Source of the DNA: Camellia lanceoleosa
Lineage: Eukaryota > Streptophyta > Magnoliopsida > Ericales > Theaceae
Length of the DNA: 64,000 bases
Assembly (NCBI GenBank): GCA_025200525.1
Contig: CM045761.1
Span: forward strand, 64,884,009 to 64,948,008
Direction of reading: 5' to 3'
Under the pieces are notes generated by a model. The model had not been told where the DNA came from, made no database searches, and saw nothing but the letters and a program-made list of their open reading frames with translations. Made by a program: the position numbers and the translations under genes. This document shows, piece by piece, positions 21,241 through 34,026 of this stretch (within the stretch, counting starts at the first letter, position 1; each line of letters starts with the position of its first letter).

Positions 21241-23109
21241 TTTTTTTTTTTGATCAACAAAGATAAACTTTATTGATGAAAGAAAAATTACACTTGAAAA
21301 ACTTACATCAATAAAGGAGGGAGGTGCAAAAGGCATCAAAACTACACTTCACAATCCCAACTAGGTTGGCACTAAGAAAGTAGCACAATCATATGCCAGC
21401 ACACACCGAAGATTGGTGAGGATCCAATCAACAAAGAAAAGAGGAAACTAAAACAAAGAACACGAAAAACGGTATACATCCTCAAAGTGACCATCATCGA
21501 GCCTAGCTAAGCAAATATCAACATAAAAATAATACTACCAAATAGCACCAAAACACTTCTTGCAAACACCCTCATGACCAACTTTCCTCCTAAAATGCAC
21601 ATAGCGGACCTCGAACACCTATTTGCGACCACCAAACACCCCCCAATACCATAGAGCATCAAAGAACCATCCGGCAAAAACTCAAACCCCAACTCCTCCA
21701 TCAAAAATCAACCAACAAAGAGAACTAAGACTAGAAACAGAACAAAACCCACAACCAACAAAACAGAGAAATGGGAGAGGTTAGAGTAACCACCTATCGG
21801 ACCAAAACAACACGAGCTAGAAGAGGATAGATCACAGAAATGAAGTTGAGATGAAGATCGTCTAGGGGGAAAAACACCACCCCCTAGGCAAATGCAATCG
21901 GACCTACTCTTTCCTAGAATATCTGAAACCACATTAACTCGGCTTTATTCAATAACATACCTTCAAATTAGATACAATGTCATGCAAATCTTTTTTTCAA
22001 ATTTGATTTTGCTTATAAAGCGACTCTAACCTTCACCAACTCTGCTAATTACGCAAAATCTGGTCTTGCTTCTTTAACACACACTCATTTCGAGTTTCCA
22101 TATTGCGAGCTACCTTCCAAATATCCTTCACCTTGGCCTCGACTAATACGACCACCATAGAAGTAGATCCTCCAAACTGTGGATACACCAACTCAGATTC
22201 CACCGATTGACAATATCATATCGGACATGATTCATGGTCTCCACTTTAGACTTGCAAAACACACATGGGTTGGCTTGGTTCAACACTCCAATCCTAAGCA
22301 AAAAAGCTGAAGATTTAATTCTATCTCTCACGCTAGCCAACTCAGAATTGCACTTTGGGTGGAGCTATGTTCTTCAAATGGTCCTTGTAATGGATTTTAC
22401 GAGGTCCTTTAGTAGATTCCAAAGCTTTCCAAAAAAGCCGGAAGAGTGGGCTAACCAAAGACAAGAGTCTTCAACCAAAGTATTTATGATAGGTGCATTT
22501 TGTATCAAATCATTCAATTTATACACTTCCTCCTCTTTCCAAGCAAATCGCGTCCCTCTAAAAGCAAACTTCCGACCCTCTCCTTTCCTTTGGACAAAAT
22601 TGCAGGACTCCTTTCTCTGATGACAATGAAAACAATCTGGGGAAGACTTCACTAAGACTCTGATTGTTAAGCCATCTATCAACCCAGAACTGAATCCTTC
22701 TACCATTTCCCACCACTATTTTGACATTGTTGAAAAAGAATACACTCAAAGCAGGATTACATAGGTTCACTGATAAAACATCCTGCCACATAATAGACAT
22801 CAAGCTTGAAACCGCATGAAACGGACTCCACTTACCGCCAAACCCGCCATACTTGCTGCACACCACCTCTTTCCACAAAGCATTCTCCTCCTTACCATAC
22901 CTCCACCACCACTTTAGGAGTAGGCAATCATTGACCTCCCTTAAGTTTCTTACCCCTAAACCTCCTTGTTCCTTACTCAAGCATACCTCCTTCCAACTAA
23001 CTAGATGCACTTTTCGCCTTAGTTCAGATCCACCCCAGAGGAAATTAGACTGTATTTTTTCAAGAGATTTTGCAACTCCCATTGGCATTTTAAATAGAGA
23101 TAAAAAATA
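21241..23109 (-). mobile_element. 5'-truncated L1 LINE inserted in the RTE LINE
   Basis: Poly(A), seen as T11 at 21241-21251, marks the 3' end. The target duplication TTCTCTCTCC flanks it at 21231-21240 and 23110-23119. About 1.87 kb remain, only the C-terminal end of ORF2 plus 3' UTR. 22558-23109 encodes MGVAKSLEKIQSNFLWGGSE, then KEQGGLGVRNLREVNDCLLLKWWWR and GNGRRIQFWVDRW, the typical plant L1 post-RT region. A zinc-ribbon-like zf-RVT remnant (NPCVFCKSKVETMNH) follows near 22240. The frame at 22558-23202 is a fusion of RTE linker and L1 text. Confidence 0.85.
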
Positions 23110-23119
23110 TTCTCTCTCC

Positions 23120-24455
23120 TTAATATCTAGTCTCGTGTATAGGTCATCATAAGCTTTCAACTTAGCCTCTCTCACTACTTTCTTGACCTCTTTATTAGCC
23201 AATCTATAGTTCTTAAGGTTTTCCTCAATTTTATCATTCTGCCACTTTCTAAAACACTCTTTTTTTGCCTTAACTACCGCTTGAATCTCTTCCCTCTACC
23301 ACTAAGTTTCCCTAGAGTTAGGTCATGTTCCTTTCGATTCTCCAAGCACTTCCCTTGAGACTCTTCTCACACAATTGGTCATCGAGTTCCACATAGTGTT
23401 AGCATCATTTTTCAAGTCCCAAGTATTTTCCTTATCCATTCTATTCTTAAATATTTCTAGTTTATCCCCTTTTAGGTCCTACCATCTTGTCCTACGACTC
23501 CCACCATCCTTCCTAGCTTGGTATTGCCCTTTAAAATATAAATCTAGTACCAAAATCCTATGTTGAGAGGCTAGGTTCTTTCCAGGAATCACCTTACAAT
23601 CATTACATTTTAGGCGGTCCACTTTTCTTACTAAGAAGTAATCTATTTGACTTTTAACTAACCCACTCTTAAAGGTTATCAAATGCTCTTTCCTCTTCTT
23701 ATACATAGTATTGGCTATCATCAGGTCAAAAGTCAACACAAAATCTAAGATACTCTCTCCAACCTCATTTCTGTCACAAAAATCGTATCCACCACACACC
23801 CTTTCATAGCCTAGTTTGTCTATGCCTACATGGCCATTAAAATCTCCACCTATAACCAGATTCTCTCTACGGTTATCTCCTATAAAATCCCATCCATATG
23901 TTCCAAAAAATCCCTCTTAATCTGATCATCTAATCCTACTTGAGGGGCATATGCACTAATAACATTCACTATATTCTCTCTAATAATTAGTTTAACTAAT
24001 ATAATCATATCTCATTTCTTAATGACCGCCACTACATTCTCCACAAGACCCTTGGCAATTATGATTCCTACCATATTCCTGCGTCTATCTTTACCACTAT
24101 AATACAGTTTAAAATCGGTATCCTCAATTTCTCTAACTTTCTCACCCGTCCATTTAGTTTCTTGTATGCAAGCTATACTAACTCTCCTCCTAATCATAAC
24201 ATCTACCAATTCTATCGTCTTACCAGTTAAGGTTCCTATATTCCAAGTAGCTACCCTAGACCTATAGTCTTGGACTAGCTTCCTTACTCGCGCTCGTCCA
24301 AAAAAATGCACGAACCTTTGCCCATTTTTCACCGCACCCAAGCGTCGATGCGACGCCCCTTGTTCATTTTTTGAAGCACCCCGAGGCAGGCGCAACGCGT
24401 TACTTGAGGGGAACGACCTAGAATTCAAACGATTCAAAGTAGGATTCATTGTCAT
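23120..24455 (-). pseudogene. RTE LINE endonuclease region
   Basis: A Met at 24455 leads to RVATWNIGTLTGK and CIQETKWTGEK, the N-terminal motifs of an endonuclease/exonuclease/phosphatase fold (the E of QETKW is catalytic). A second piece (23479-23799) has KSQIDYFLVRK and ASQHRILVLDL, the C-terminal D and S-x-H catalytic motifs. Frames change between the pieces. The domain nicks target DNA for target-primed reverse transcription. The linker toward RT (KAYDDLYTRL near 23130) is cut by the L1. Confidence 0.75.
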
Positions 24456-24545
24456 AAAGGATCCGAGCAGCTTTTTTACGTGTTGGCTGTCGGCTACCTA
24501 ACACACAACCCTCCTCCTTAACCAAGGCTTGGGACTGGTAGAGTT

Positions 24546-25912
24546 GTTAACAATCCTGACGGAGTTAAAATAATGAAATGAGGTCTCAAAATAAAATTTT
24601 AATTCTTTTCTTTTAGATTTTTAATTTCTAATTTTGGGCTAAGTTAGTTAGTCTAAATTCTTACACTTCAATTGAAGTATCAAAGGTTAAGGAATTGATT
24701 TATTCCCCATTTCTAATAGCATCTCTAACAGAATAACTAAAAAAAATGTGTTAAATTGTATGGTACATAACAAAAATTTATAAAAGTGAGACCCACTTTA
24801 ATATGTTAAGTGCTTATTAATTTAGGGAGTAAGTGTGCGCTCTAATAACATAGTTAAAATATACATAAAAAATGAGGTCTAAATAAAAAAGTTACCACAC
24901 ATTCACTCAATACTCATCGCCTTTTAGCCATTTAGAATCACCTTAAATAATGAGAGAATTTCAACATAGTATGATAGATAAATAAAAAAAAATTACAAAA
25001 CATATATGGTGTAAGTGATTTTATGATAAGGTGCAAGTGAAATGTTGTAGGGATGCAAGTATAACTTGTACCTCTCTATATTTGTGTAAATTTTTTTTAT
25101 TCTCCTACTTCAATAATCATATTTTTTAAGTCAACACTTAGAAACTTTGAATATTTGGCCTATTTATTTTTAGAGTTAAGTGGGATAGAATTTAGTACGA
25201 AGATTATTAATGAGAGGATTAAAAAAATTGTATTTGTTTTATGACTACTAAATTAGTAAGAATTTATATTTATTTTATCATTTTATGATGTGATTAATTA
25301 TATGAAATTCCATAAATATTCTTAATGTTTTTGATATATTTTAATATTAAAAATTAAATTTTGGTACTATTTTATTTTATGTTGATATATATTTTTTTGG
25401 TATAAATATATTATTATACCATTTTATTTTAATATTAAATTATTTTTATAAAATGAGAAACAAAACAGTCATTTCATTTCTAATCCCATGGTATTAGATT
25501 TGCATACCACCTCCCTTATGGGATTGTTTGTCCTATCACTAGGGGTTATTTCTAGTCCCATGGCCCTTTTTGCTAACAAATATGATTTAATGGTCCTCAC
25601 CCCATCTTAGTCCAATCTCAACCCCTATCCCCAAAACAAATAGGGCATTTAGTTCTTATGGTTTGATATTTTGTTTTAGGCATATAATAATGGACAAATT
25701 TCATTTTACCCTTTTGTGGTTTGACTTATGTGTAGATTATCGCCTCTAATTTGAAAATAATTATATAGTTTTTTTTTGTGATTTGTAGACTGAAGTACAC
25801 ATTAGACATTCTATCCAATTTAACAAGAAATGTGAAAGAAGTGCCAGACATAGGGAGATATATACTCATTTTCAAATTTGAAAGGGTAAATCACACATGA
25901 AAAGCATAGAGA
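24546..25912. other. AT-rich, gene-free DNA
   Basis: No gene or named element is supported. A block near 25690-25890 has an inverted pair of 'ATTTTACCCTTTTGTGG' and 'GAAAGGGTAAATCACAC' words and may be a worn MITE. Confidence 0.5.
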
Positions 25913-27126
25913 GTTTTTTTTTTTTTGACCGGCAAAAAGAAACTTTATTGATGAAAAAACAAAATATAAGGTACAAAACAATTTACATCAATAAAGAGAG
26001 GTGAGTGCAAAAGTATTACAATGAGTAAAATCATCCCAATTATGTTGGCACCAAAAAGCTCATTCTATCATTTGCTAGCACCCCTCAAGTTTGTGAGCAA
26101 CCAACCAAATAAACATAACAAAACACAATCAACAAACAGAGAACAACGAAGCACTCCTCTGTAACATCAGCACATCATATCAGTTCAGTATATAAGTTCA
26201 GCGCAAGCATATCAGTTTATCCACCTCTCCCTTTTGTCAACCACCAAGACTCTGTAGCCTGCTTCTTCCAATACAAAACTTGATTTCCCTAAAATTAGAT
26301 AGGAAATCCTAAACATTTAGTTGATACACCTTGAGAACTGGTATCAGCCAAAGTTCTAATCCTGACCAGTTCGCATAGTTTAGGAAAATTTGGTGAAATA
26401 TCATTGAAGACACAATCATTTCTATGTTTTCATAAGGACCACAACACAACTGGGGGAATAGCTCTCCAAATCTCTCTTTCTCTCTTTTTAAGTCTAACGC
26501 TATCCTACCATAGTAGTAATGTCATGACCCGAACCCGCCCCCATGGGTTAAAGACATAACCGGCCAGTAATCTTGAGATTACCTACAGCCTTAGACCAAA
26601 CCAGACATAACTCATCAGAGTAAAAGGGCCAAACAGAAGCAATATTTAAAACTTTGTCCATAGAGTTGTGCTTACATGGCACGTCATAACAATCCATATA
26701 TATACATGTTAATAACTCACATAAAAAATATGTACTAACACAAAGCTCTGTATATACAAGATTATTCAAGTCTAGGTCAACCAATCATACTATGTACATA
26801 CATAAGCCAAAGTCCTCGCCAACAAGACAAAATAAAACAGGATAACAAAGGGGCGAAGACAAGTCTCGTGCGTGAGATGTAAGGGCTGACTTTTCAAAAC
26901 TTGGTTGTTCCTCCCAAACTTCACTGAGGTTGGGTTTGGACCTCTCTTGGCTCACCTACAAACACATGAATGAGCATGAGCGAAAGCCCAAAGAATAATA
27001 TCAAATAAAATAAATACATTGGAACAATGTGCATCAGACGACCTTGGGCCCAATTCATATTGCTATCTAGTATGTATATATAGATCAAGTGGTTACGGTT
27101 CCAAACACACCGAACGGCCTCGGGCC

Positions 27127-27395
27127 CAACCTATTCAGGTCAAACTGGCCTTTGGCCCACTCATACTTTCAATCATGTCAAACTGGCCTTTGGCCCATTC
27201 AGACTTTCGTATCGGACTGGCCTTTGGCCTATTCAAACTTTCGTATTGGACTGGCCTTTGGCCCATTCATTCATTCGTATCAAACTGGCCTTTGGCCCAT
27301 TCATTTATTCATGTTAAACTGGCCTTTAGCCCATTCATTCATTCGTATCAAACTGGCCTTTGGCCCATTCATTCATTCGTATCAAACATTTGTCC
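27127..27395. repeat. 34-bp tandem repeat in the solo LTR
   Basis: About eight units built on ACTGGCCTTTGGCCCATTCA. Spacing is exactly 34 bp for the last four (CTGGCC at 27251, 27285, 27319, 27353). Each unit has the palindromic core GGCCTTTGGCC. The frames over it repeat AFGP/LAHS text and are not genes. Confidence 0.85.
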
Positions 27396-27710
27396 ACAAT
27401 TTAATTCAACAGACTTATAGAAAGATGAGCAATTGGACAAATGGCATATTTCAAATATCTCTGTTAAGATATTACTCACAGTGATCGGCTGGTTGATTTG
27501 CCCTGGAGTTTGACTCTACACATTACATGAACAAAATGGGTCACAAACAATTCAATCCATCTATAATTCACACATTCCTCTTTAGGCTTTTTTCTTATTC
27601 CTTTAATTCATTCATAATGCTCAATGCATGCCTAAGAGTACTTAGAAGTGAAAGAGAACGGAAAACGAAACACAGAACGCATTTTCAAAATTTCAGAAAC
27701 AGGGGTCCTC

Positions 27711-27915
27711 GCTCGAGCGGACCCTTTAGGCCTGCAAAAGCACTGGTTACATCCAATTTACACTAAAGCATGGAATCGGGCGCTCGAGCTAAAGCTCAGT
27801 CTACATAGCTCCCCGCTCGAGCGTGAACTTTCTCGCTCGAGCGGACATCATGTCTGCAAAATATACTGGGAGCTCGTATTTTATGCTCGAGCGGCGGTTT
27901 CCCCACTCGAGCGGA
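27711..27915. repeat. Cluster of CGCTCGAGCG palindromes, solo LTR
   Basis: Six copies of CGCTCGAGCG or one-base variants within about 200 bp (near 27711, 27778, 27811, 27831, 27880, 27903). Function unknown; possible protein-binding sites in the LTR promoter region. Confidence 0.75.
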
Positions 27916-29640
27916 CATCAAAATTTTTGGATTTTCCAGAGCTGTTCTTGAGCTTAATTTCAACATTCAAAGGCTCTAAACACATGATTTTGGCTCAAAC
28001 TTCACATATACATGTACTAACATGGTACAAACATCAAATTACAACATTATGAAGCTCAATTCCATGAATTACTTACATGCATGTTTCAATTTACACCAAA
28101 CTTGTTCCCATCATAGCAATTCCATGTATTTCAAACTCATATTCTCATGAATTGTACATGCATGTGGAATATAACTCCCATTTCAACTTAGATGATGAAG
28201 AGATGGTAAAAAATATGAGCTTTAACTAAAATCTCTCATGGATTACACATTTTGTACTCAAACATGCAAATTCCAAGCAATTTCTCACATGTATGTGCAT
28301 ATTGACTTCCAATCCAACAAAACCAACTCAATTTCATCATAGTCAATTTAATTCATGTTCTTGATCATTATTCAACCTTGAATTCACAAAATTACAATTT
28401 AAAATTCATGAATTTACTTACTTAGAGGCTTTAATCTTCACAATTTCTAGTTGAATCTTGAGTCCAACCTTCCAATTCCTCAAACTTGAGCCAAACACAC
28501 AATTCTCCTTCTTTCACCCTCTCTAGCCGACCCTCTCTCTCTCTTCTTAGAGTTAATATCAGCCAAATATAAGTAAAAAAAGGAATTGAGTGAAAGTGGC
28601 CCATTATATATAAGTTCCATTAATCATAATCACCAACATTACATATTTGAGCACTAAGCCATTAATTTAATCTAATTAATTCGATCCAAATCAATTTTCA
28701 ATTAAACTTTACCCTAGGCTCTAAAAATTACGCTGATCACAATGGCGTAGTCAATTTCAGTTTCTATGGCCAATAAGGCCTTCAATTTAATTTCCAAAGC
28801 AGATAATCAAACAGATATTTCTACGGTAAATAGATAGAAATTCAAAACCACATATTTTCACATAATTGGCACACAAAATCATATCAAACACATAATCACA
28901 TTCATAATAAGGACCAATTAACATAATACGGAACAGGGTTATCACAAGTAAGCTATCAATTGATCCTGGAAAAGCCCCTTGTAAATCCCATTGACTCAAC
29001 ATAGTAGACCATAACCTCCAAGCAAAAGGGCAATATAACAATAAATGGTTCACTATTTCATTCTCATTCTTACAAAAAATACAAAGAGTTGAAACATTAC
29101 CAGGTAAGACATCAATTCTTTGGAGAAAGACAGAAGTCTTGATTTTATTTTTCTATGATAACCAATGGAAGAATTAGACTTTGGGAGGGAGATAATTAAT
29201 CCACACAAGCTTATTGGTTATGAGAGGTGGACCAAAAGAGTATTCAATAAATTTGTAAGCAGATGATACTGAGAACACACCTGAGTTTGTAGCAGTCTAA
29301 AACAGAATATCAGGTTGATCAACACTGATGCTAGGGGAAGCCAAAAGCAAATCAGTGAGTCTGGAAACCTTCCTAGACTCCCAGTCAAACAGCCTCCTTC
29401 TGAAATTGAAGTTTCAATTGCTTGATCCATATTTCTTCTCATACATTGATCTCAATGATTCTTCTTTGTCAACTATCAATCTAAAGAGAATAAGGAATTC
29501 TTCTTCCAAACACACACATTCAAACATCATTTGTCATTCTAAAATTTGACTCTAGTTCCATCTCCACCCTTTATAATCAGATTATTCCAAAAGAATTCCA
29601 GTAAACTGCTTCTGTGTTCAACTATTGATAAGATTCCTTT

Positions 29641-29940
29641 CTATACCCAGAAGTGTCTATTGCATAGACTAAATGATGGAAACCAGCTACCCAACTCCAA
29701 GTTGTCCTTGCTACAAATTACCCTCCTCCACAAAGCCTCTATTTCAAGCCCAAATCTCCACCACCACTTGATTAATAAGCTGTCATTAACCACTCTCACT
29801 CTCATCATGCCAAGCCCACCTTGTTCCACACTTTTTGTAATTTCCTCCCACTTCACCATATGGAGTTTTCTCTTCAATTTAGATCCACCCCAAAGGAATA
29901 TGGCCTGAAGCTTCTCAAACTCTCTAGCTACCCCTTCTGG
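29641..29940 (-). pseudogene. L1 ORF2 post-RT fragment
   Basis: One open stretch encodes the FLWGG...KLKRKLHMVKWEEI...GGLGM...KWWWRFG block that follows the RT core of plant L1 elements. It enters LTR sequence at 29943. Not functional alone. Confidence 0.75.
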
Positions 29941-30255
29941 CATGTAACGCCCCGAAATAAATGCAATATTCCATCCAAAACGATAAGTAAATAACATTAT
30001 GAATTAGAGAATAATGCCCTTCTATTACATGAGATTCAATTGTATAAAAGGGTGACACATGCGATATACATTCATAAATAGAACACCCTGAATCTATAGC
30101 ATGTGTTGCCAAACAATAATAATGTAATAAAAGTTAAGTAGGTAATTATATACCCTAACGGCTTACATCTTTCCAAGTCAAAGCTTGGGTACATCAAAAG
30201 TGAGTCATAAGCTCAACATAAAGAAAGCCCTAGGCTTGTACAAACGTTAAATACA

Positions 30256-30256
<1 letters not shown>

Positions 30257-30288
<32 letters not shown>
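30257..30288. repeat. (TAA)n microsatellite
   Basis: About ten TAA units. Confidence 0.9.
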
Positions 30289-30289
<1 letters not shown>

Positions 30290-31469
30290 CAAAACTAAGT
30301 CTTCAGCTCCACAGTTCCCTCAAGCTAAGTCCTTGGTAGAGGCATATTACCAGTACCTGAAAATGGCTTTCCCAAATAGGTGAGCCAAAGCCCAGTAGAA
30401 ATAATTTAACACAATATATGAATCTTAACAAAGATATAAGTGTGACATGCACATACAATGTCTGTAATAAAATCATTTATAACTCTTTTGCAAAATCATA
30501 CAATGTTGAACTTATATCTCGATCCATTTTATCTCCATTCATGAGTCATTTTCATTTTAATCAGACAACCAAACTGAGGATACAACTCAGTGGGTCTCTA
30601 ACCAGTACAACCATCATACAAATACTTCTATTTGCCATTTTATGAATATGTCGTCCGTGGGAATTGGCACCCATGTATACTCGTGGTTTTCGGGACTTTC
30701 ATCGTGGACATTCCGACCAACTTAATTCAATGGAGTACATTCGCTTTCTTCTCACAAACATGGAGTACAACCCTTTTCTTCTCCCAAACATCATACATTT
30801 ACAATGTATTAAAAATGTGACAACACCCAATGCCAATGGATGAGAAAATAGTTTCAATTCACCTAATTCTCATGCAATTTCTACAACACTCATAGCTATT
30901 CTCCACTGATAGCCCAAAATAGGTATTTCTAAATAGATATACAATCTCCAAGACAGATAAATTATCCAAATTCCATAAGTGAATGATAATACATAACCAA
31001 CTCTACCATTTATATAAACATCCATCCAATTTCACATTTTAATACCAGTTTCATTTATTTATACAACATAAATGTTTGAGACATTTTAGGACAAACTCCA
31101 TTTCCTTCCAAAATCCAACCCAAGTATCAAAATCAACAATTTTATTACAACACAACCTCACATTTACTCCCATAACCATTTTCAATACATCCACTTGTAA
31201 ACCCCTCTTTTGATTTTAACCCAAACCCTAGGTTTGTTCAAAATCCTCTAAAATCACAATATTGTTTATAAAAAAAAAAAAATAGCTAAGTTAAAAACAA
31301 TAGGAGAGTGTAGAAAGTCCCTACCTTAGAGCAAGAAGACGAGCAAAGCAAGGAAGAAACTCGGATGAAGCTGAAACCCAACTTTATTTAGATGAAAACG
31401 TAACCCTTGAGATGCTTTACCTTTTTAACAAAGGCACATGGGTAGAGAAACCACCCAATCTAGGTGAAA

Positions 31470-31472
<3 letters not shown>

Positions 31473-31507
<35 letters not shown>
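31473..31507. repeat. (GA)n microsatellite
   Basis: About 17 GA units inside the LTR. Confidence 0.9.
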
Positions 31508-31511
<4 letters not shown>

Positions 31512-31618
31512 TTTTAGAGAGAGAAGCTCTAGATCTAGGGTTTTTGAAATGTTTAGAGAGAGAATGAAATGAAAAAGTGATGTAAAATGTCACTTTTACA
31601 GACTGAAATACGCATAGT

Positions 31619-31805
31619 CCGCTCGAGCGCAAGAAGTGATGCTCGAGCATCCAAACACAATAAGTTGTTCTGCTTAAGTGCAAGAAGTGATGCTCGAGCG
31701 TAGATTACACACTCCCAGTAGTTTTGTAGACAGCAGACCAATGCTCGAGCCCAATAAAGGCCGCTTGAGCCGAGACCGCTTGAGCGTAGAAAGCACCGCT
31801 CGAAT
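31619..31805. repeat. Cluster of GCTCGAGC palindromes, split LTR
   Basis: Seven GCTCGAGC or GCTTGAGC copies on the left of T1 (near 31620, 31641, 31690, 31741, 31770, 31787, 31798). Two more follow at 52018 and 52051 beyond T1, so T1 landed inside the cluster. Confidence 0.7.
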
Positions 31806-31820
31806 GTAGAATACACTCTC

Positions 31821-34003
31821 TGTAGACACCCCATTTTGACCGGTCCTAAGACTTGGGCGCTTTCTTTTGATTACTCGATGATGAAAATAAGAATATACTA
31901 TCTTATAAAATTCTCAGTGAAAAGATAGAATTTAAACTTTAATCTCAACCTTACACCCGTTTTTGCCAAATTATTTTAGATCCATTCTCTATTTTCTTTT
32001 ACTTTTTTTTATATGTAATATTATATTATATGTATATATATAGTATGTTATATTATTATATATAATATTTTATTAAATTTATTCAGTGCCATGGTTTCAC
32101 CCACGTACCATACTTTTGTATATATATAAAATATATAATATTAAATATTTTATATATTAATATATTTTATATAAAGGTACTATTCCCCCTTTGAAAAATT
32201 CACCACACTCCCACCGTTTGCTTTTTTGTCTTCTTTTGCTTTAGACCCACTTTGGTCAAATTATGTTACATATTTGGCATACTAAAATATATTTTATTAG
32301 TCTTTGTATTTTGTTATTTTATAATTTTACATATTTGTGTGTGTTTTTATATTTTTTTTAGGTATTTGTATATATATTTATATTAATGATACATTTTATT
32401 ATTATTATATTATAAAATTACTGTGCATACTTTGAAAAAAACCTCCCTTCCACCGTTTCATCTTTTGTTTGTTGCCTATAAAAGGATAGAGCAAGAATGG
32501 AAGGAAAAAGAAAAAAAGGAGGAGAGAAAAGAATTAGTGCGAGGAGAAGAATTGAGGGAAAGAATCATAAAGAGAGAATTGAGAGGAAAAAAGATCAGAA
32601 AGAAGAGAAAAAAAATAATTTTTTAAGAGAGGGAAAAAGAATATATTAGATATTTTATTTTTCCGAACAAAACCTTTCTTTCCAATACATCCAAACCAAC
32701 CATTAAAGTTGAAATTCCGAATTTTGAATTGAGAATTGAGAACACATTCCATAACCTTGAGGGTAATCAAAAGAAAGTTTGATAATCAGAAAATTCACCA
32801 TTTCCTCCAAAGGAATTCCCAAATGATTTTCCAAAAGTGAAATAGAGTAGCAAACAAATTTTAGGTGGATGGTCTCCAAGGCCTATGTCGTTTTTGTTTT
32901 TCTTTTTAATTTGAGTGTTTTGTGAGTTTTTTATATTTTATATTTTTATTTTCTTATAATTTTCTTTCTTTCTCTCATTCGGTTTGTAATATTTAAAAGT
33001 GTTGTAATAATTCTCTGCCCTGCTTCTTTCTATCTCATTCTCTTACTTGCTTTCCTTATTTGTGCATAAGTATCATATTTTTTTTTAATATTATATCCAT
33101 GCTTTGTGTCCATGTTTTATGCATCTTGATTCGACTAAGTTTGCATTTGTAGATTATCAATTCCTTTGTGATTATGTGCGCTATCTCATGTTCTTGAGAT
33201 GATTCACATGTTATATCTTAGAAACTGAATCTTTAGTTGCATTTCATGTGTGAATTGCATTAGAATTTTATATATAAGATCATGCATATTTCGCTAACTT
33301 TATTTTGTAGCTGTTCGAGGGACGTCAGTAACAATGTAAGTTTTTATGCTTTAGCATCCCGCTTGTGTATATTTTTCTTACTATGTTTAGTATCCTACTA
33401 TGAAGCTACTTGCTTACTTGATATAACTATATGAGTGCCGGCGGATGAAGGTTGTGTCGCTTAATTTGGAATAATATTGATTTTCATATTTGTAAACTCA
33501 ATTTCATTGAGTTGTGCATCTTCAAAACTCTTTCAAAACACATGAAATCAAATTGTTCCAAAATGAATGATATATTTTATACTTATATGCTTCACATAGT
33601 AAATTTTAAGATTTATTAATAATTGAAATGTGAACATATAAAGAAAATAAATTTATATCATGATTTAGTAGAGGCCAATCTTTTGATCAGGTGAGCGGGA
33701 GTGCTCAATAATGACTTTTCTCTCTCATATCTAAGGTTCCAAGCCAAGAATCTTTGGTGACGACGAACAATGGCCTTGGTACGAGTCACGGGTTTCCTAA
33801 TTTTTCCAAAACATTAGGTGGCAACTCTAAGATCTGGTAATACAGTCCATTTGTGGCAATAATTTTGTAATAAAATGGATTTTCTATAAAGTTGCCAAAT
33901 CTAGACTCTCATCTATGTTTCACATTGCACTCGTAAGACTAGATCAAAGAAATCGAGGGTCTGAACTGTTTAATGTGCATAGGTAATCTCTGGGCATGTT
34001 ACA
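31821..34003 (+). repeat. T1 5' LTR
   Basis: 2183 bp, TGTAGACACCCC...GGCATGTTACA. The purine-rich block at 32490-32640 and the AATATTATAT-rich block at 32000-32170 are shared with the 3' LTR. A PBS-like AGGTGGCAACTCTAAG lies about 185 bp before its end. Confidence 0.9.
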
Positions 34004-34008
34004 GTTTC

Positions 34009-34026
34009 TGGCAACTCTGTTGGGAA
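34009..34026 (+). other. T1 primer-binding site
   Basis: TGGCAACTCTGTTGGGAA begins five bases after the LTR end. It resembles the PBS at 1790-1807 (TGGCGACTCCGCTGGGGA), so the two elements probably use the same primer tRNA. That tRNA is not identified here. Confidence 0.75.

Larger units (their letters stand above)
19521..24545 (-). mobile_element. RTE-clade LINE, nearly full length, decayed
   Basis: From right to left: a GC-richer 5' leader (24470-24545), an apurinic-type endonuclease region, RT, and a C-terminal domain ending near 19567. A (CCAAA)n tail at 19531-19556 follows, as is typical of RTE 3' ends. Without the L1 insertion at 21241-23109 it is about 3.15 kb, close to complete for RTE elements. 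Many frameshifts and stops make it inactive. Confidence 0.8.
26520..28946 (-). mobile_element. Solo LTR (GCTCGAGC family), TSD AGTAA
   Basis: 2427 bp with TG...CA ends (TGTCATGACCCG at 26520; GGGTTATCACA at 28946). It is flanked by AGTAA at 26515-26519 and 28947-28951 inside L1 sequence. I put it on minus because the minus start TGTGATAACCC parallels TGTAACGCCCC of the related LTR at 29943, and because 27850-27895 matches the reverse complement of 31690-31730. No internal domains remain, so superfamily is open. Confidence 0.85.
25914..29942 (-). mobile_element. L1 LINE (second), 3' half, split by a solo LTR
   Basis: Poly(A), seen as Ts, at 25914-25926, followed by a 3' end very like that of the L1 at 21241 (shared AAACTTTATTGATGAA). 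L1 sequence occupies 25914-26519, is cut by the solo LTR 26520-28946, resumes after the TSD at 28952 and stops at 29942, where a further LTR begins. Coding remnants: MNHLLLYCPFAWRLW (zf-RVT end, 28990-29053) and EGVAREFEKLQAIFLWGGSK with VEQGGLGMMRVRVVNDSLLIKWWWR (29740-29940). The rest of ORF2 lies on the far side of the inserted elements, outside the window. Confidence 0.75.
29943..31815 (+). mobile_element. LTR of GCTCGAGC family (left part), split by T1
   Basis: Starts TGTAACGCCCCG right after L1 text (TGGCA, 29938-29942, is the expected TSD). It runs to the T1 insertion and continues at 51989-52107. It contains (TAA)n at 30257-30288, (GA)n near 31473-31507 and a cluster of GCTCGAGC palindromes (31619-31805). 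Its far end and second TSD are cut off by element C and lie outside the window. No coding domain seen. Open frames here are short and unconvincing. Confidence 0.65.

Noticed and set aside
27019..27484. Two overlapping plus-strand frames reading WPLAHS / LAFGPFIHSYQTG
   Set aside because: Translation of the 34-bp tandem repeat. Both frames are equally open, as expected for an array and not for a gene.
32423..32626. Lys/Glu-rich frame, with a copy at 42174-42371
   Set aside because: Purine-rich LTR sequence present in both LTRs of T1, at the same place in each. Not a gene.
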